From assembly GCF_900142215.1 (NCBI RefSeq), contig NZ_FRAC01000009.1:310001-374000 (forward strand): a DNA stretch of 64,000 nt, given 5' to 3'. This document shows positions 35,263 through 43,978 of the stretch, piece by piece; the first letter of the stretch is position 1, and every line of letters starts with the position of its first letter. The position numbers and the translations under genes are program-made. The DNA comes from Anaerocolumna jejuensis DSM 15929 (GTDB taxonomy: Bacteria; Bacillota; Clostridia; Lachnospirales; Lachnospiraceae). Below the pieces are notes generated by a model that worked only from the letters and a program-made list of their open reading frames with translations, searched no databases and had not been told where the DNA came from.

Positions 35263-35978
35263 ACGTGCCGTGCTCCTCCTTCCACATGGATGGTCTCTCC
35301 TGAAACATTTCCGGCGCCAAGCAGCCATATGGCAGTATCCGCAATATCATCGGCTGTACCGGACCGTCCTACTAAGCTGGACGATGCAGCACCTTCCAGA
35401 AGCTCTTTTTTGTTTTGCTCTCCAAGAGTGTTCCAAGTACCGGAATCTGTAATGCCGGGAGAAATGGCGTTCACTCGAATAGGTGCGAGTTCCTTTGCCA
35501 GGTGGGAAACTAAGAAAGAAACCGCTCCGTTGGTCACTCCCATCACCGCATATCCGGGGGATGGTTTCCATGCAGCCACACCGGAGAATAGAAGAATTGA
35601 GCCGCCCGGAGACAGAATCGGAGCAAAGTGCTTTGCCAGTAGCATAGGTCCAATCACCTTTGCCTCAAAGGCTGCAACAATTTTATCATGTTCCAGAGCT
35701 TTGACAGGAACATTATGATGGGCAGACGCGGTTATTACCACATGATCGATATGCCCCAGCTGGGATGCTGCGGCAGCAATTGTGCTTTCCTCTGCAATGT
35801 CGATATGAATTGCACTAGCCTTGGGAAGCTGTGCGGCTGCCTGAGAAGCCTGTTCAAGATTACGTGCTCCGATGATGACCTCCGCTCCGGCTTCACTTGC
35901 CTGCTGGGCGATTGCCAAGCCCAGATATTTTGACCCGCCTATAACCAGAATCTTTTGTTTGTTTAGTTGTCCTTTCAT
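35259..35978 (-). CDS. Divergent SDR without the YxxxK motif
   Basis: 239 aa SDR. The N-terminal GGSKYLG nucleotide motif and the C-terminal ISPGITDSGTW and GETIHVEGG segments are SDR features. At the active site, SPGYAVMGVTNGAVSFL carries a Tyr but no Lys four residues on, and the NGAV segment replaces the usual KGAV. A branch of SDRs naturally lacks this Lys, so it may be a reductase with altered chemistry or a non-catalytic partner of the co-translated SDR at 34486-35262. GC content is high, as in that gene. Confidence 0.78.
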   Translation of the reverse strand: MKGQLNKQKILVIGGSKYLGLAIAQQASEAGAEVIIGARNLEQASQAAAQLPKASAIHIDIAEESTIAAAASQLGHIDHVVITASAHHNVPVKALEHDKIVAAFEAKVIGPMLLAKHFAPILSPGGSILLFSGVAAWKPSPGYAVMGVTNGAVSFLVSHLAKELAPIRVNAISPGITDSGTWNTLGEQNKKELLEGAASSSLVGRSGTADDIADTAIWLLGAGNVSGETIHVEGGARHV

Positions 35979-36198
35979 TTTGTTCTCCTTTCATATGCCA
36001 ATAGTATTTCCATTGATTGGATTGAATATAGTTATATGATAGCCCCATTTGCAGAGTTTGCATAATCGTTGTTGCGCATAGAGGGTATAACTAAAACGCA
36101 TAACTTCATTTAATCTTTGATGATTTTTCATGAGTAAATAACGGGTTAAGGATTAAGTTACGCTGCAAATTGAGAATTAAGTTCCACTTAAATTGCAG
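35979..36198. other. Divergent intergenic region
   Basis: Upstream region of the SDR pair. It contains a ribosome site for the SDR gene (AAAGGAGAAC) but I could not fix a promoter. An A/T-rich stretch follows. No gene seen. Confidence 0.3.
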
Positions 36199-36227
36199 TT
36201 GACATGCAGCAAATAAAATGATAGCAT
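36199..36227 (+). promoter_or_regulatory. Promoter of the permease leader
   Basis: TTGACA (36199-36204), 17-bp spacer, TAGCAT (36222-36227). Transcription would start near 36234, about 240 nt before the permease gene. Confidence 0.6.
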
Positions 36228-36261
36228 TGAATAAATTAAATAATTTCTATCGGTTGGACAG

Positions 36262-36333
36262 GAAACTGTTTTCAAGTCGTCTGGGTCTCTCAGGGGGGAG
36301 GACCCAGACTTGTTGAATGCAGTTTCTTTTTTT
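36262..36333 (+). terminator. Large leader hairpin with T-run (attenuator or small RNA end)
   Basis: GAAACTG pairs with CAGTTTC, TTCAA with TTGAA and TCTGGGTC with GACCCAGA around a 4-nt internal loop, with seven T directly after. It lies only about 30 nt after the promoter and 145 nt before the permease start. It would either stop most transcripts unless something prevents folding, or end a roughly 100-nt small RNA. I could not match it to a known riboswitch. Confidence 0.65.
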
Positions 36334-36476
36334 ATTTGCCTAACTATAAAAAGAAGCTGTTTTTTTATTGTCTTAATTGATTTAGGAAGGGGTGAATTAT
36401 AAGAAACATACCAAGATATGCTGAAGTCTGTTTTCCCGAACGGATACTGTTTACAGAATAATTTAAGGAGATATTT

Positions 36477-37751
36477 ATGATATTTGCATTGATTTTATTT
36501 TTAATTACTTATACGCTCTTGCTCCTGCTGCCCAAATATCGGGCGGTTGTCGCACTGTCCTCCGCTCTGATTTATATTATCAGCGGAACCTTAACTTTCA
36601 GTAAGGCATTATCTGCTATTGACTTTAATGTAATATTAATGCTCGCTGGAACAATGGGGATTGTCGCACTTTTTATCGAGTCAAAAATGCCCGCGCTGTT
36701 AGCGGATCTGATATTAGGGAGAGTTCCCAATGTAAAATGGGCTATTATTTCTCTTGCGTTGTTTGCGGGAATTATTTCGGCATTCGTAGATAATGTTGCT
36801 ACCGTTTTAATGGTAGTACCTGTGGCTTTGACAATTGCAAAGAAGCTGAACATTTCACCTGTTCCCGGTGTGATAGCCATTTCGATATCGTCGAATTTAC
36901 AGGGAGCGGCTACTCTTGTGGGAGATGCAACGGCGATTTTGATGGGAAGCCATGCGCATATGACGTTTTCCGATTTTTTTATTTATCAGGGAAAACCGGG
37001 CATATTTTGGGTAGTACAGGCCGGAGCCGTAGCTTTTACCCTGGTATGCCTTCTCGTATTCCGAAAATACAGCCAGCTGCTGTCGGTGGACTTAAAGAAA
37101 AACAGAACCCTGGTAACGGATTATCTGCCGTCTTTTCTGCTGGTTATGATGATTCTGCTCTTAATAGTTGTTTCCTTCGTCCCAGACAAACCCGCCTTGA
37201 CGAATGGCTTTATTTGTACAGGCTTGTTTATCCTGGGGTTAATTATTACATTTGCTGGGAAAAAGGATAAGACGCTTTTTGGAAGGACCTTAAGGGAGAT
37301 TGATATTTCCACGCTTCTATTACTCTCCGGGCTTTTTATAGTTGTTGCCGGTATCACAGAGGCTGGATTGGTGGAAGAAATCAGCAAGATATTTATACAC
37401 TTCAGCGGTGATAATCTTTTTATTATGTATACTTTGATCGTTTGGGTGTCCGTCCTATTTGCGGCCTTCATTGATAATATTCCCTTTGTTGCTACCATGC
37501 TCCCGGTCATTTCAGGTATCTCAGCGATAATGAAAATAGACCCGACAATTTTATACTTTGGCTTGCTGTGCGGTGCAACTCTGGGGGGCAATTTTACTCC
37601 GATTGGCGCCTCTGCCAATATAACTGCCATAGGGATACTGCGGAGGAATGGTTATGAAGTGAAAACAAGCCAGTATATGAAAATCAGCTTTCCTATAACC
37701 TTTGCAGCAATTATTACCGGATACCTATTGATTTGGCTTATATGGAATTAA
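36477..37751 (+). CDS. ArsB/NhaD-type anion permease (ion transporter superfamily)
   Basis: 424 aa with 10-12 hydrophobic segments. Two repeats each carry the family signature: FVDNVATVLMVVP near 104-116 and FIDNIPFVATMLP near 330-342, the Asp-Asn motif of the substrate site. Also SSNLQGAATLVGDATAILMG and GATLGGNFTPIGASANI, the paired re-entrant loops. The family exports arsenite, exchanges Na+/H+ or carries dicarboxylates/citrate; sequence alone does not decide. The leader with a strong terminator hints at regulation by attenuation. Confidence 0.82.
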   Translation: MIFALILFLITYTLLLLLPKYRAVVALSSALIYIISGTLTFSKALSAIDFNVILMLAGTMGIVALFIESKMPALLADLILGRVPNVKWAIISLALFAGIISAFVDNVATVLMVVPVALTIAKKLNISPVPGVIAISISSNLQGAATLVGDATAILMGSHAHMTFSDFFIYQGKPGIFWVVQAGAVAFTLVCLLVFRKYSQLLSVDLKKNRTLVTDYLPSFLLVMMILLLIVVSFVPDKPALTNGFICTGLFILGLIITFAGKKDKTLFGRTLREIDISTLLLLSGLFIVVAGITEAGLVEEISKIFIHFSGDNLFIMYTLIVWVSVLFAAFIDNIPFVATMLPVISGISAIMKIDPTILYFGLLCGATLGGNFTPIGASANITAIGILRRNGYEVKTSQYMKISFPITFAAIITGYLLIWLIWN

Positions 37752-37858
37752 GCAAATACAGAGTAAATCCCAATCGCGGAAATTGCCGCTGCGGCTTTGA
37801 AATCACAGTCAAAGCCGTGTACTATTAAAACCATTGGCAGGAAATGAAATAACATCCC

Positions 37859-38845
37859 CTATAGAAAGAGATTTAATACCGCACAAATAGCAGCAGATAT
37901 TATGAAGGTAATTGGAATCGTTGTAAACCAGGCGGAAACCATCTTCTTGGCCGTGCCCCAATTGACCCCTTTCACCCGATAGGAAGCGCCAACTCCCATG
38001 ATAGAACAAGAAACAACATGCGTGGTACTAACCGGCAGCCCAAATCTGGTTGCTATCTGTATTATCAATACAGAAGAAAGATCGGCTGCTACAGCATTGA
38101 CAGGCTTTAACTTCATAATCTGAGTTCCAACAGTTTTTATAATACGCCATCCACCTATGGAGGTTCCCACTGTCATAGCCAAAGCACAGAGCAGCTGTAC
38201 CCAATGCGGAATTGTCATTTCAGTCTGATAACCATAGCTTACCAAGGCCATTGTAATGATACCCATGGATTTCTGTGCATCATTGGTACCATGAGAAAAT
38301 GCCTGTAAGGCAGCTGTTAGAACCTGAACCTTGCGAAAACCCTTATTTGCTTTTACAGCATTCGCCTTTTTGAAAAGGATTTTAATCAGGGTAAACATTA
38401 AGAAACCCACGGTTAAAGCCAGAAGAGGTGAAATGATAAGAGAAGAAACAACCTTTACAAACCCTTTTAATTTAATTGCATGAATTCCTACACTTGCATA
38501 AGCAGCTCCTGCTAAAGAACCAATAAGTGCATGGGAGGAACTGCTGGGAATACCCAGATACCAGGTCAGCAGGTTCCATAGAATAGCAGCTATTAAAGCA
38601 GCTATCATAACAATCGAGCCATTTGAGATTTTATCTAAATCTACAATATCTTTCGCAATTGTCTCAGCAACACCTGTTGAAATTACAGCTCCCAGAAAAT
38701 TCATAAAAGCGGCCATGATAATTGCTCTCTTTAATGTTAAAGCCTTAGTAGATACTACTGTTGCAATTGCATTGGCAGTATCGTGAAAACCATTAATCAA
38801 ATCAAAACTTAGTGCTAAAATAATAATTAAAATCAATAAAATCAT
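37859..38845 (-). CDS. pit: Inorganic phosphate transporter, PiT family
   Basis: 328 aa membrane protein with the PiT signature in both halves: GFHDTANAIATVVSTKAL at residues 19-36 and FSHGTNDAQKSMG near 188-200. It mediates low-affinity metal-phosphate symport driven by protons or sodium. The PhoU-like DUF47 partner often encoded next to it is absent here. It has a leading membrane segment and no signal peptide. Confidence 0.92.
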   Translation of the reverse strand: MILLILIIILALSFDLINGFHDTANAIATVVSTKALTLKRAIIMAAFMNFLGAVISTGVAETIAKDIVDLDKISNGSIVMIAALIAAILWNLLTWYLGIPSSSSHALIGSLAGAAYASVGIHAIKLKGFVKVVSSLIISPLLALTVGFLMFTLIKILFKKANAVKANKGFRKVQVLTAALQAFSHGTNDAQKSMGIITMALVSYGYQTEMTIPHWVQLLCALAMTVGTSIGGWRIIKTVGTQIMKLKPVNAVAADLSSVLIIQIATRFGLPVSTTHVVSCSIMGVGASYRVKGVNWGTAKKMVSAWFTTIPITFIISAAICAVLNLFL

Positions 38846-38983
38846 ATTTCTCCTATGTCTGTACCTTTAATATAATTTTTTTTAAATAAACTTCTACGAT
38901 TCCATATCAAAAAAGAATAATTCAATAAATAATTTTTATATCATAGCTGGCCCCCTTTGATATTTTACATGAAATACTTAAAG

Positions 38984-39055
38984 GCTGTCAGAAAAAGATG
39001 CTTCATACCGGATGTAACAATATCCGGCAGCCGTTTTTCTTTTTGCGGCAGCCCT
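38984..39055 (-). terminator. Probable terminator after SecDF
   Basis: Minus strand CCGGAT-ATTGTTAC-ATCCGG with an outer GGCTGCC/GACAGCC pairing; the segment CATCTTTTTCTG follows the inner stem. It lies between the end of the secDF gene and the start of pit. Confidence 0.45.
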
Positions 39056-39076
39056 TAAGTGAACTGCTGTCAATAA

Positions 39077-41245
39077 TTACTTAACCTTTTCCTTCTTTTT
39101 CTCCCAGAATGCCCATAATGTTCCTGCAATACAAATGGATGAATAGCAGCCTGTAATGATACCAACAAACATTGGCAGTGAAAATTCCATAATGGAACTG
39201 ATATGGAATACGATGGAAGCTACTAAAATAATGAATACACAAATTCCTGTCGTAAAAACAGTATTAATAGATCTGGCCAGTGTTTGTGATGTGCTTTCAT
39301 TCATAAGCTCCACAACGGATATCTTAGGATTATTCTTTCTGTTTTCACGTATTCTATCATAGATTACAATCGTATCATTGACAGAATACCCTATGATTGT
39401 AAGCACCACCGCCACAAAGGCATCATTTAATGGAATGCCGAACAGTGCAAATGTGAAAAATACTGCAAGGACATCATGAATCAGTGCAATTAATGCTGTA
39501 ACTCCGGCTGAAAGCCCTGATAATGCTGTAAATCTTATCCCTATATAAATTATAATAAAAATGAAAGACAGTATAATAGCCAAAGCAGCATTCTTCAGTG
39601 CCTTTGCACCAATATACGGTTCTACTACATAAGTCTGTGCCAATTGTGCATGAATACTGTTTGATGTACTGTTGATTGCTTCCGTTACCGCCGCCTGGCT
39701 CTCCGGTGACATACCATTATTTCCAGCAAGGGTAACTGAAAGGCTTTCCTTTCCGGTTACTTTATCCTCTGTTATCTGTACGGTGACCGGCCTGTTGCTC
39801 TGCTTTTCTATGGCATTCTTTATCCTGTCTGTATCAGCGTCTTTTGAAACCGTATAGCTTAATACAACACCTCCGGTAAACTGGGTATCCAGTCTTACTC
39901 CTTTGGAAAAGCATCCGATAATACCACTCAGTATGATAACACCTGAAATAATTGCAAATAGATATTTTTTCTGATAGAAGGGTATTACCTTCTTCTCTTT
40001 CTTTTCCCTGAAACATTTCACATTGTACCATCTCTCATATTGAACGACCGATAAAAGAAGCTGTTTCGATATGTTGACACCTATGAATAAATTCAAAATC
40101 ATACCAACTAAAAGCGTGAATCCAAAGCTAAGCATGGAACCCGAGCCAAAAATCATCAATATGACCGCCACTGCGGCTGTTGCAACATTTCCATCCAGTA
40201 CGGATGAAAACGCATGCTTATATCCGTTTATTATAGCGCTTCTGACAGAACTGCCCTTCTTTATTTCTTCCGATATTCGTTCGGCTATTATGATATTGGT
40301 ATCCACTGCCATTCCTATGGACAGAATAATACCCGCTATTCCGGGAAGTGTCAGTGTAAACTGCGGAACAGAAATTGCAAGAAGCTGTAATGCCATATGC
40401 AATAACAGCGTGATGCAGGCAATTATACCTGGTAGCTTATAAAAGGTTATCATGAAGACACATACCACAAAGAATGCGATGAGTCCGGCTGCGACCATGA
40501 TATTTAAGGCATTATTTCCAAGGGTTGGACTTATGGTTTTAAAATTTGTCGTTTCCAGGGAAAATGGAAGTGCACCCGAATTGATTTTAGCAGCAAGCTG
40601 CTGTGCCTCTTTATAAGTTTCGATATTTGTAATGACAGCCTCTCCGCCGGATATTTTTGTCTCAACTAACGGACTGGAAATCAAATCCTTGTCCATATAA
40701 ATGCTCATTGACTTACCAATCAGGCTTTCAGTGGCTTTTTCAAACAGTTTCGCCCCTTTTGAATTGAATTTCAGAGCTACCTCATAGCCCTTTGATGTAA
40801 CGGCTGAACTTGTTTTTGCTGTTGCTTTTTGCACATCCTTGCCTTCTATCAGCACCTTTCCATCAGAATCCTGAAAGGTAAGCTTCGCCATCGCTCCTAA
40901 TTCTGCAATAGCTTCCTCCGGATTAAAGCTTGTCTCATTGGATTTCCATGGAAATTGAACGATAATATAACCGCCCTTCTTATCCACCGTAACTTCACGG
41001 TCTGTGATGTTCTGGTTATCCAGTCGTGTTTCTATAACTTCTCTTGCCGTTTCCAGCTCACTGACAGTGGGAGCACGGTCCAGTCCCTTGGGCTCGAAAA
41101 TTGCCTCTACTCCCCCACGGATATCAATACCATAGCGTATGTTAAATACTCCCTTGATTTTATTTCCACAGCCAAAAATTGCAATAAAAATAAAAGCAGC
41201 TATAGCAAGTAAAATGACCGTAAGCATTTTTTTACCTGGCTTCAT
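39077..41245 (-). CDS. secDF: SecDF fusion, protein-export membrane protein
   Basis: 722 aa fusion of SecD (about 1-405) and SecF (about 420-722). Membrane segment 1 is followed by the P1 domain with the family motif YGIDIRGGVEAIFEPKG (38-54). The membrane motif IGMAVDTNIIIAERI (near 312-326) belongs to SecD, and DTQFTGGVVLSY plus VNDTIVIYDRIRENR belong to SecF. It uses proton or sodium flow to help pull proteins through SecYEG. The fused form is usual in Clostridia. A small membrane protein gene lies 29 bp upstream and may be its partner. Confidence 0.95.
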   Translation of the reverse strand: MKPGKKMLTVILLAIAAFIFIAIFGCGNKIKGVFNIRYGIDIRGGVEAIFEPKGLDRAPTVSELETAREVIETRLDNQNITDREVTVDKKGGYIIVQFPWKSNETSFNPEEAIAELGAMAKLTFQDSDGKVLIEGKDVQKATAKTSSAVTSKGYEVALKFNSKGAKLFEKATESLIGKSMSIYMDKDLISSPLVETKISGGEAVITNIETYKEAQQLAAKINSGALPFSLETTNFKTISPTLGNNALNIMVAAGLIAFFVVCVFMITFYKLPGIIACITLLLHMALQLLAISVPQFTLTLPGIAGIILSIGMAVDTNIIIAERISEEIKKGSSVRSAIINGYKHAFSSVLDGNVATAAVAVILMIFGSGSMLSFGFTLLVGMILNLFIGVNISKQLLLSVVQYERWYNVKCFREKKEKKVIPFYQKKYLFAIISGVIILSGIIGCFSKGVRLDTQFTGGVVLSYTVSKDADTDRIKNAIEKQSNRPVTVQITEDKVTGKESLSVTLAGNNGMSPESQAAVTEAINSTSNSIHAQLAQTYVVEPYIGAKALKNAALAIILSFIFIIIYIGIRFTALSGLSAGVTALIALIHDVLAVFFTFALFGIPLNDAFVAVVLTIIGYSVNDTIVIYDRIRENRKNNPKISVVELMNESTSQTLARSINTVFTTGICVFIILVASIVFHISSIMEFSLPMFVGIITGCYSSICIAGTLWAFWEKKKEKVK

Positions 41246-41274
41246 AATTTTCCTCTTTTCTTATTTAGTTTTCA

Positions 41275-41700
41275 TTATGCCATTAAAAGCCTGCTTAAGT
41301 CCCCTTTCTTGCCATCCGAATTATGTATGAACAGAATCAGATACATTCTGTCAATAAATTCGTTCTGGAGTAAAGCATGATAAACAACCCAAATAAAAAG
41401 TGGAATAAATGGCTGAACTGCCATTGATAAGGAAAGTACCAAAGGAAAACTTCTATAGGAAAATGCATCCCTTGTCCCGGATGATATACTTGCCGGGATT
41501 TCATCTGCAATTTCACCGAATAGCTCATCCGTTGCATCCATTCTCTTAAGATTACCGGATGAGGAAGACAGGGTATTTGTTGGATCAGAATATGAAAAGA
41601 AAGAATCTACCTCCATATTGGGAGAGTACATTCCTATTGACACTACCGCTATATAAAATAGAAATGTCAATATACCACAAGAAATTGTCTTCTGTTTCAT
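41275..41700 (-). CDS. Small two-helix membrane protein upstream of secDF
   Basis: About 141 aa. One membrane segment is at the N-terminus (about 8-28). It is followed by a Ser/Asp-rich external stretch of about 60 residues and a second segment near 90-115 (VLSLSMAVQPFIPLFIWVVYHALL). I know no family. The 29-bp gap to secDF points to one transcript, so a role in export or as an accessory of SecDF is possible. The ATG at 41700 has AGAGGA 7 nt before it; an ATG two codons earlier overlaps that site. Confidence 0.6.
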   Translation of the reverse strand: MKQKTISCGILTFLFYIAVVSIGMYSPNMEVDSFFSYSDPTNTLSSSSGNLKRMDATDELFGEIADEIPASISSGTRDAFSYRSFPLVLSLSMAVQPFIPLFIWVVYHALLQNEFIDRMYLILFIHNSDGKKGDLSRLLMA

Positions 41701-41924
41701 AACCATATCCTCTGTTCATAATCAAATGCTACTATACCATACGGAAGCTATTTTTTCAATGCAAAATATGATGAATCATCTTAAATGCATTACCATATCC
41801 TGATTGTCCGCAGAAGGAATAAATAACTCAGGCCGCTCTATGGAAACAGAAGGCATAATTCAATGAGGAACTAAAAGATTTATTTATCATAAGATAAATC
41901 AAAAGGATTTTAAGGAATAAAGTT

Positions 41925-42569
41925 ATGTTTTATCTATTATTAAAAATTGCAGAGTCTGTCTTATTTGTAGCCGCATTATCTACTGACGCATTAATCGCCA
42001 GTTTAGCATATGGAAGCAATAAAATTAAAATACCCTTTTTATCAGTGCAGGTAATTGCTTTTCTGTGTACCGGGATTTTAGGCATTTCCCTTTTGCTTGG
42101 TGTTTTTCTTATGCCGTATATCCCCGCTGGATTATTAAAGCTGATCTCTTTTCTGATTTTATTATTCTTAGGTATAGGCCGGCTGATGGATAATTTAATC
42201 AAGATGATCATTAATAAACATTCAACACTAAAAAAGGAATTCCAATTCCACATGTTCAATCTCAATTTTATCCTAAACATATATGCCAATCCAAAAGAAG
42301 CTGATTTGGATCAATCCAAAATACTATCTCCAAAGGAAGCATTTACCCTTGGGGTAGCCTTATCCATAGACAGTATGGCTGCAGGAGTAGGTGCAGCGTT
42401 AGGAAATATAAATATTGTGGCAGTTATCATATCTTCCCTCATATTAAGCAATATATCAATAAAATCAGGTGAATTAATAGGAAGAAAAATCAGTGATAAG
42501 GTGCCAATCCAAATATCCTGGTTAGGAGGTATTTTACTTATTGCTTTAGCCTTTTTAAGATTATTATAA
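41925..42569 (+). CDS. ytaF: YtaF-like sporulation membrane protein (MntP-related)
   Basis: 214 aa polytopic membrane protein of the MntP/YtaF group. Two Asp-containing repeats are visible: AALSTDALIASLAYG (17-31) and GVALSIDSMAAGVGAALG (142-159). YtaF is a sporulation-associated protein in Bacillus and Clostridia, and its Asp motifs resemble those of the MntP manganese exporter. The start has AAGGAAT about 6 nt upstream. It supports assignment to a spore former. Hairpin repeats follow the stop. Confidence 0.8.
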   Translation: MFYLLLKIAESVLFVAALSTDALIASLAYGSNKIKIPFLSVQVIAFLCTGILGISLLLGVFLMPYIPAGLLKLISFLILLFLGIGRLMDNLIKMIINKHSTLKKEFQFHMFNLNFILNIYANPKEADLDQSKILSPKEAFTLGVALSIDSMAAGVGAALGNINIVAVIISSLILSNISIKSGELIGRKISDKVPIQISWLGGILLIALAFLRLL

Positions 42570-42592
42570 AATTATTGACTTCGGTTCCACAC

Positions 42593-42717
42593 TTGCTCCC
42601 ATCGCATACCGCAGACTTGTCTGTGGTACTGCCATAAATAATGGAGTGTGAAAACGCCTTTCCTTCACACAATGCTCCCATAGCATACCACAGACTTGTC
42701 TGTGGTACTGCCATACA
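42593..42717. repeat. Two-hairpin repeat, one full and one partial unit
   Basis: 42593-42670 is a full unit: TACCGCAGAC-TT-GTCTGTGGTA hairpin, TGCCATAAATAATGG link, and a GTGTGAA..TTCACAC hairpin. 42673-42717 repeats only the first hairpin and link. It is the same family as 21464-21690, lying between the convergent ytaF and flavin-reductase genes. Confidence 0.85.
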
Positions 42718-42722
42718 TATTC

Positions 42723-43256
42723 TTATTTCCTTACCCAGACATGGGTGATTTTCCCAAATACCAATTTGCGATAAACCTTTGCTTCGTTGTATGCCTCGTT
42801 TATTAAGTCGATATCTTCCTGCACGTAATAATCATTCGGATTGGCAGTAGTTATTGCTGTCAATTTACATTCAAGAATTAGTCTGGCTTCTTTAAAGGAC
42901 ATATCTCCGGAAGGGGTTACTACACTTGTCAATTCCGCTTCTTTCATCTTCTCACTGTCTCTTCCTGATTTACTTCCCAAAAAGAACATTTGCTTCCTAT
43001 ATTCCTTTGGAAAGTAGGAAAGCGTATATGTTTGTTCTTTTTCAATCAATTCAAGTGTATATCGGTCTGCCCGAAAAAAGCACCAGGTGGTGGGTTTCTT
43101 TAAAAGAAGCCCAAAACCACCTCCGCTGCCTACCATGGAATTATAATGCTCTTCCTTGCCCGCAGTAACGACATAAAAATCTTTTCCTGCCAGCGTAAAT
43201 ACATTGTCGCTTATCTCTTCCGGGGAAATTTGTTTAAATAGCTGCTCAAAATTCAT
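42723..43256 (-). CDS. Flavin reductase-like FMN-binding split-barrel protein
   Basis: About 177 aa. The split-barrel flavin reductase fold is suggested by NSMVGSGGGFGLLLKKPTTW (FMN phosphate loop) and the YTLSYFPKEYRKQMFFLGSKSGRDSEKM segment typical of this family in anaerobes. It would reduce flavin or a small oxidant with NAD(P)H. ATG 43256 has GGAG 10 nt upstream. Two copies of a MarR-type operator cover its promoter, so it is likely repressed by the adjacent MarR protein. Confidence 0.8.
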   Translation of the reverse strand: MNFEQLFKQISPEEISDNVFTLAGKDFYVVTAGKEEHYNSMVGSGGGFGLLLKKPTTWCFFRADRYTLELIEKEQTYTLSYFPKEYRKQMFFLGSKSGRDSEKMKEAELTSVVTPSGDMSFKEARLILECKLTAITTANPNDYYVQEDIDLINEAYNEAKVYRKLVFGKITHVWVRK

Positions 43257-43284
43257 CCTATAAATTCTCCTCTCAAATGTCATC

Positions 43285-43344
43285 ATTTTGTTTCCTGGTC
43301 AACATAGTTACTATAGCATCATTTTGTTTCCTTGTCAACAAAAT
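43285..43344. promoter_or_regulatory. Promoter with two MarR-type operators before the flavin reductase gene
   Basis: Operator 1 (43321-43344) is ATTTTGTT-N8-AACAAAAT, a perfect dyad; operator 2 (43285-43308) shares 20 of its 24 bases, with an intact left arm. The minus-strand promoter TTGACA (43338-43333), 17-bp spacer, TATAGT (43315-43310) overlaps operator 1. Operator 2 covers the start of the transcript. Confidence 0.75.
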
Positions 43345-43353
43345 ACCATTCGT

Positions 43354-43390
43354 AAAAAGGCAGCCCGCTCTCAATAGAGCCAGACTGCCT
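43354..43390 (-). terminator. Terminator of the MarR gene
   Basis: Minus strand GGCAG...CTCTATTGAGAG...CTGCC followed by TTTTTACG, 30 nt after the marR stop codon. Confidence 0.75.
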
Positions 43391-43420
43391 GTGATTTCAT
43401 ATTCATTTCATTATTAATAT

Positions 43421-43894
43421 TTATTCCGGCTTATTATCCATTCCCAGCTTCTTAATTTCAGCATCCAGATGTTTACTGTACTTTTCCAGGAAGCAAAGCA
43501 TATTGTCATATTGCTCCTCGGTTACCTGCTCAAATACAGCTTCGTCCCGCTCCCTGAACTCTTTGTGCAATTCCTCATGTAACTTATAAATTTCCTGCCC
43601 TTGTTCAGTAAGCCGGAAATAGACTTCTTTTTTATTATCCGGCTTCTGATAGCTTTCAATGATACCCCTTTTTTCAAGCTTCTTCGTCATTTTACTTATA
43701 GCTCCTCTCGTCATATAAAGAGCCTCCGCAAGCTTTGTCACATTGGAATCTGCATTTTTTTCAATGCATTCGATGTAATGTATTTCTGAAGACTTATAGC
43801 CCTTCAGACTTTCTTCCATCTTGAACTTATTAAGCCAAGCCATTTTGTTAACCAATTCCCTGAAACCTATTATCACCTGTTCTTCTTTGTTCAT
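43421..43894 (-). CDS. MarR family transcriptional regulator
   Basis: 157 aa winged helix-turn-helix protein. The recognition region is in VTKLAEALYMTRGAISKMTKKLEKRGII (about 53-80), and the wing is near 84-100 (KKEVYFRLTEQG). It is probably a repressor released by a small molecule or oxidant. The same dyad (TTGTT-N8-AACAA) occurs in its own promoter and twice in that of the flavin reductase downstream, so autoregulation and control of that gene are likely. Confidence 0.88.
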   Translation of the reverse strand: MNKEEQVIIGFRELVNKMAWLNKFKMEESLKGYKSSEIHYIECIEKNADSNVTKLAEALYMTRGAISKMTKKLEKRGIIESYQKPDNKKEVYFRLTEQGQEIYKLHEELHKEFRERDEAVFEQVTEEQYDNMLCFLEKYSKHLDAEIKKLGMDNKPE

Positions 43895-43927
43895 GGCCTG
43901 CCCTCCCCCTTTTAGTATATGAATAAT

Positions 43928-43959
43928 ATTATAATCAATTTTTGTTTCTATTTCAACAA
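43928..43959 (-). promoter_or_regulatory. MarR promoter with operator
   Basis: Minus strand TTGAAA (43956-43951), 17-bp spacer, TATAAT (43933-43928). The operator TTGTT-N8-AACAA (43942-43959) overlaps the -35, matching the two sites at 43285-43344. Confidence 0.7.
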
Positions 43960-43978
43960 TATAAAAATAGAACAGCTA

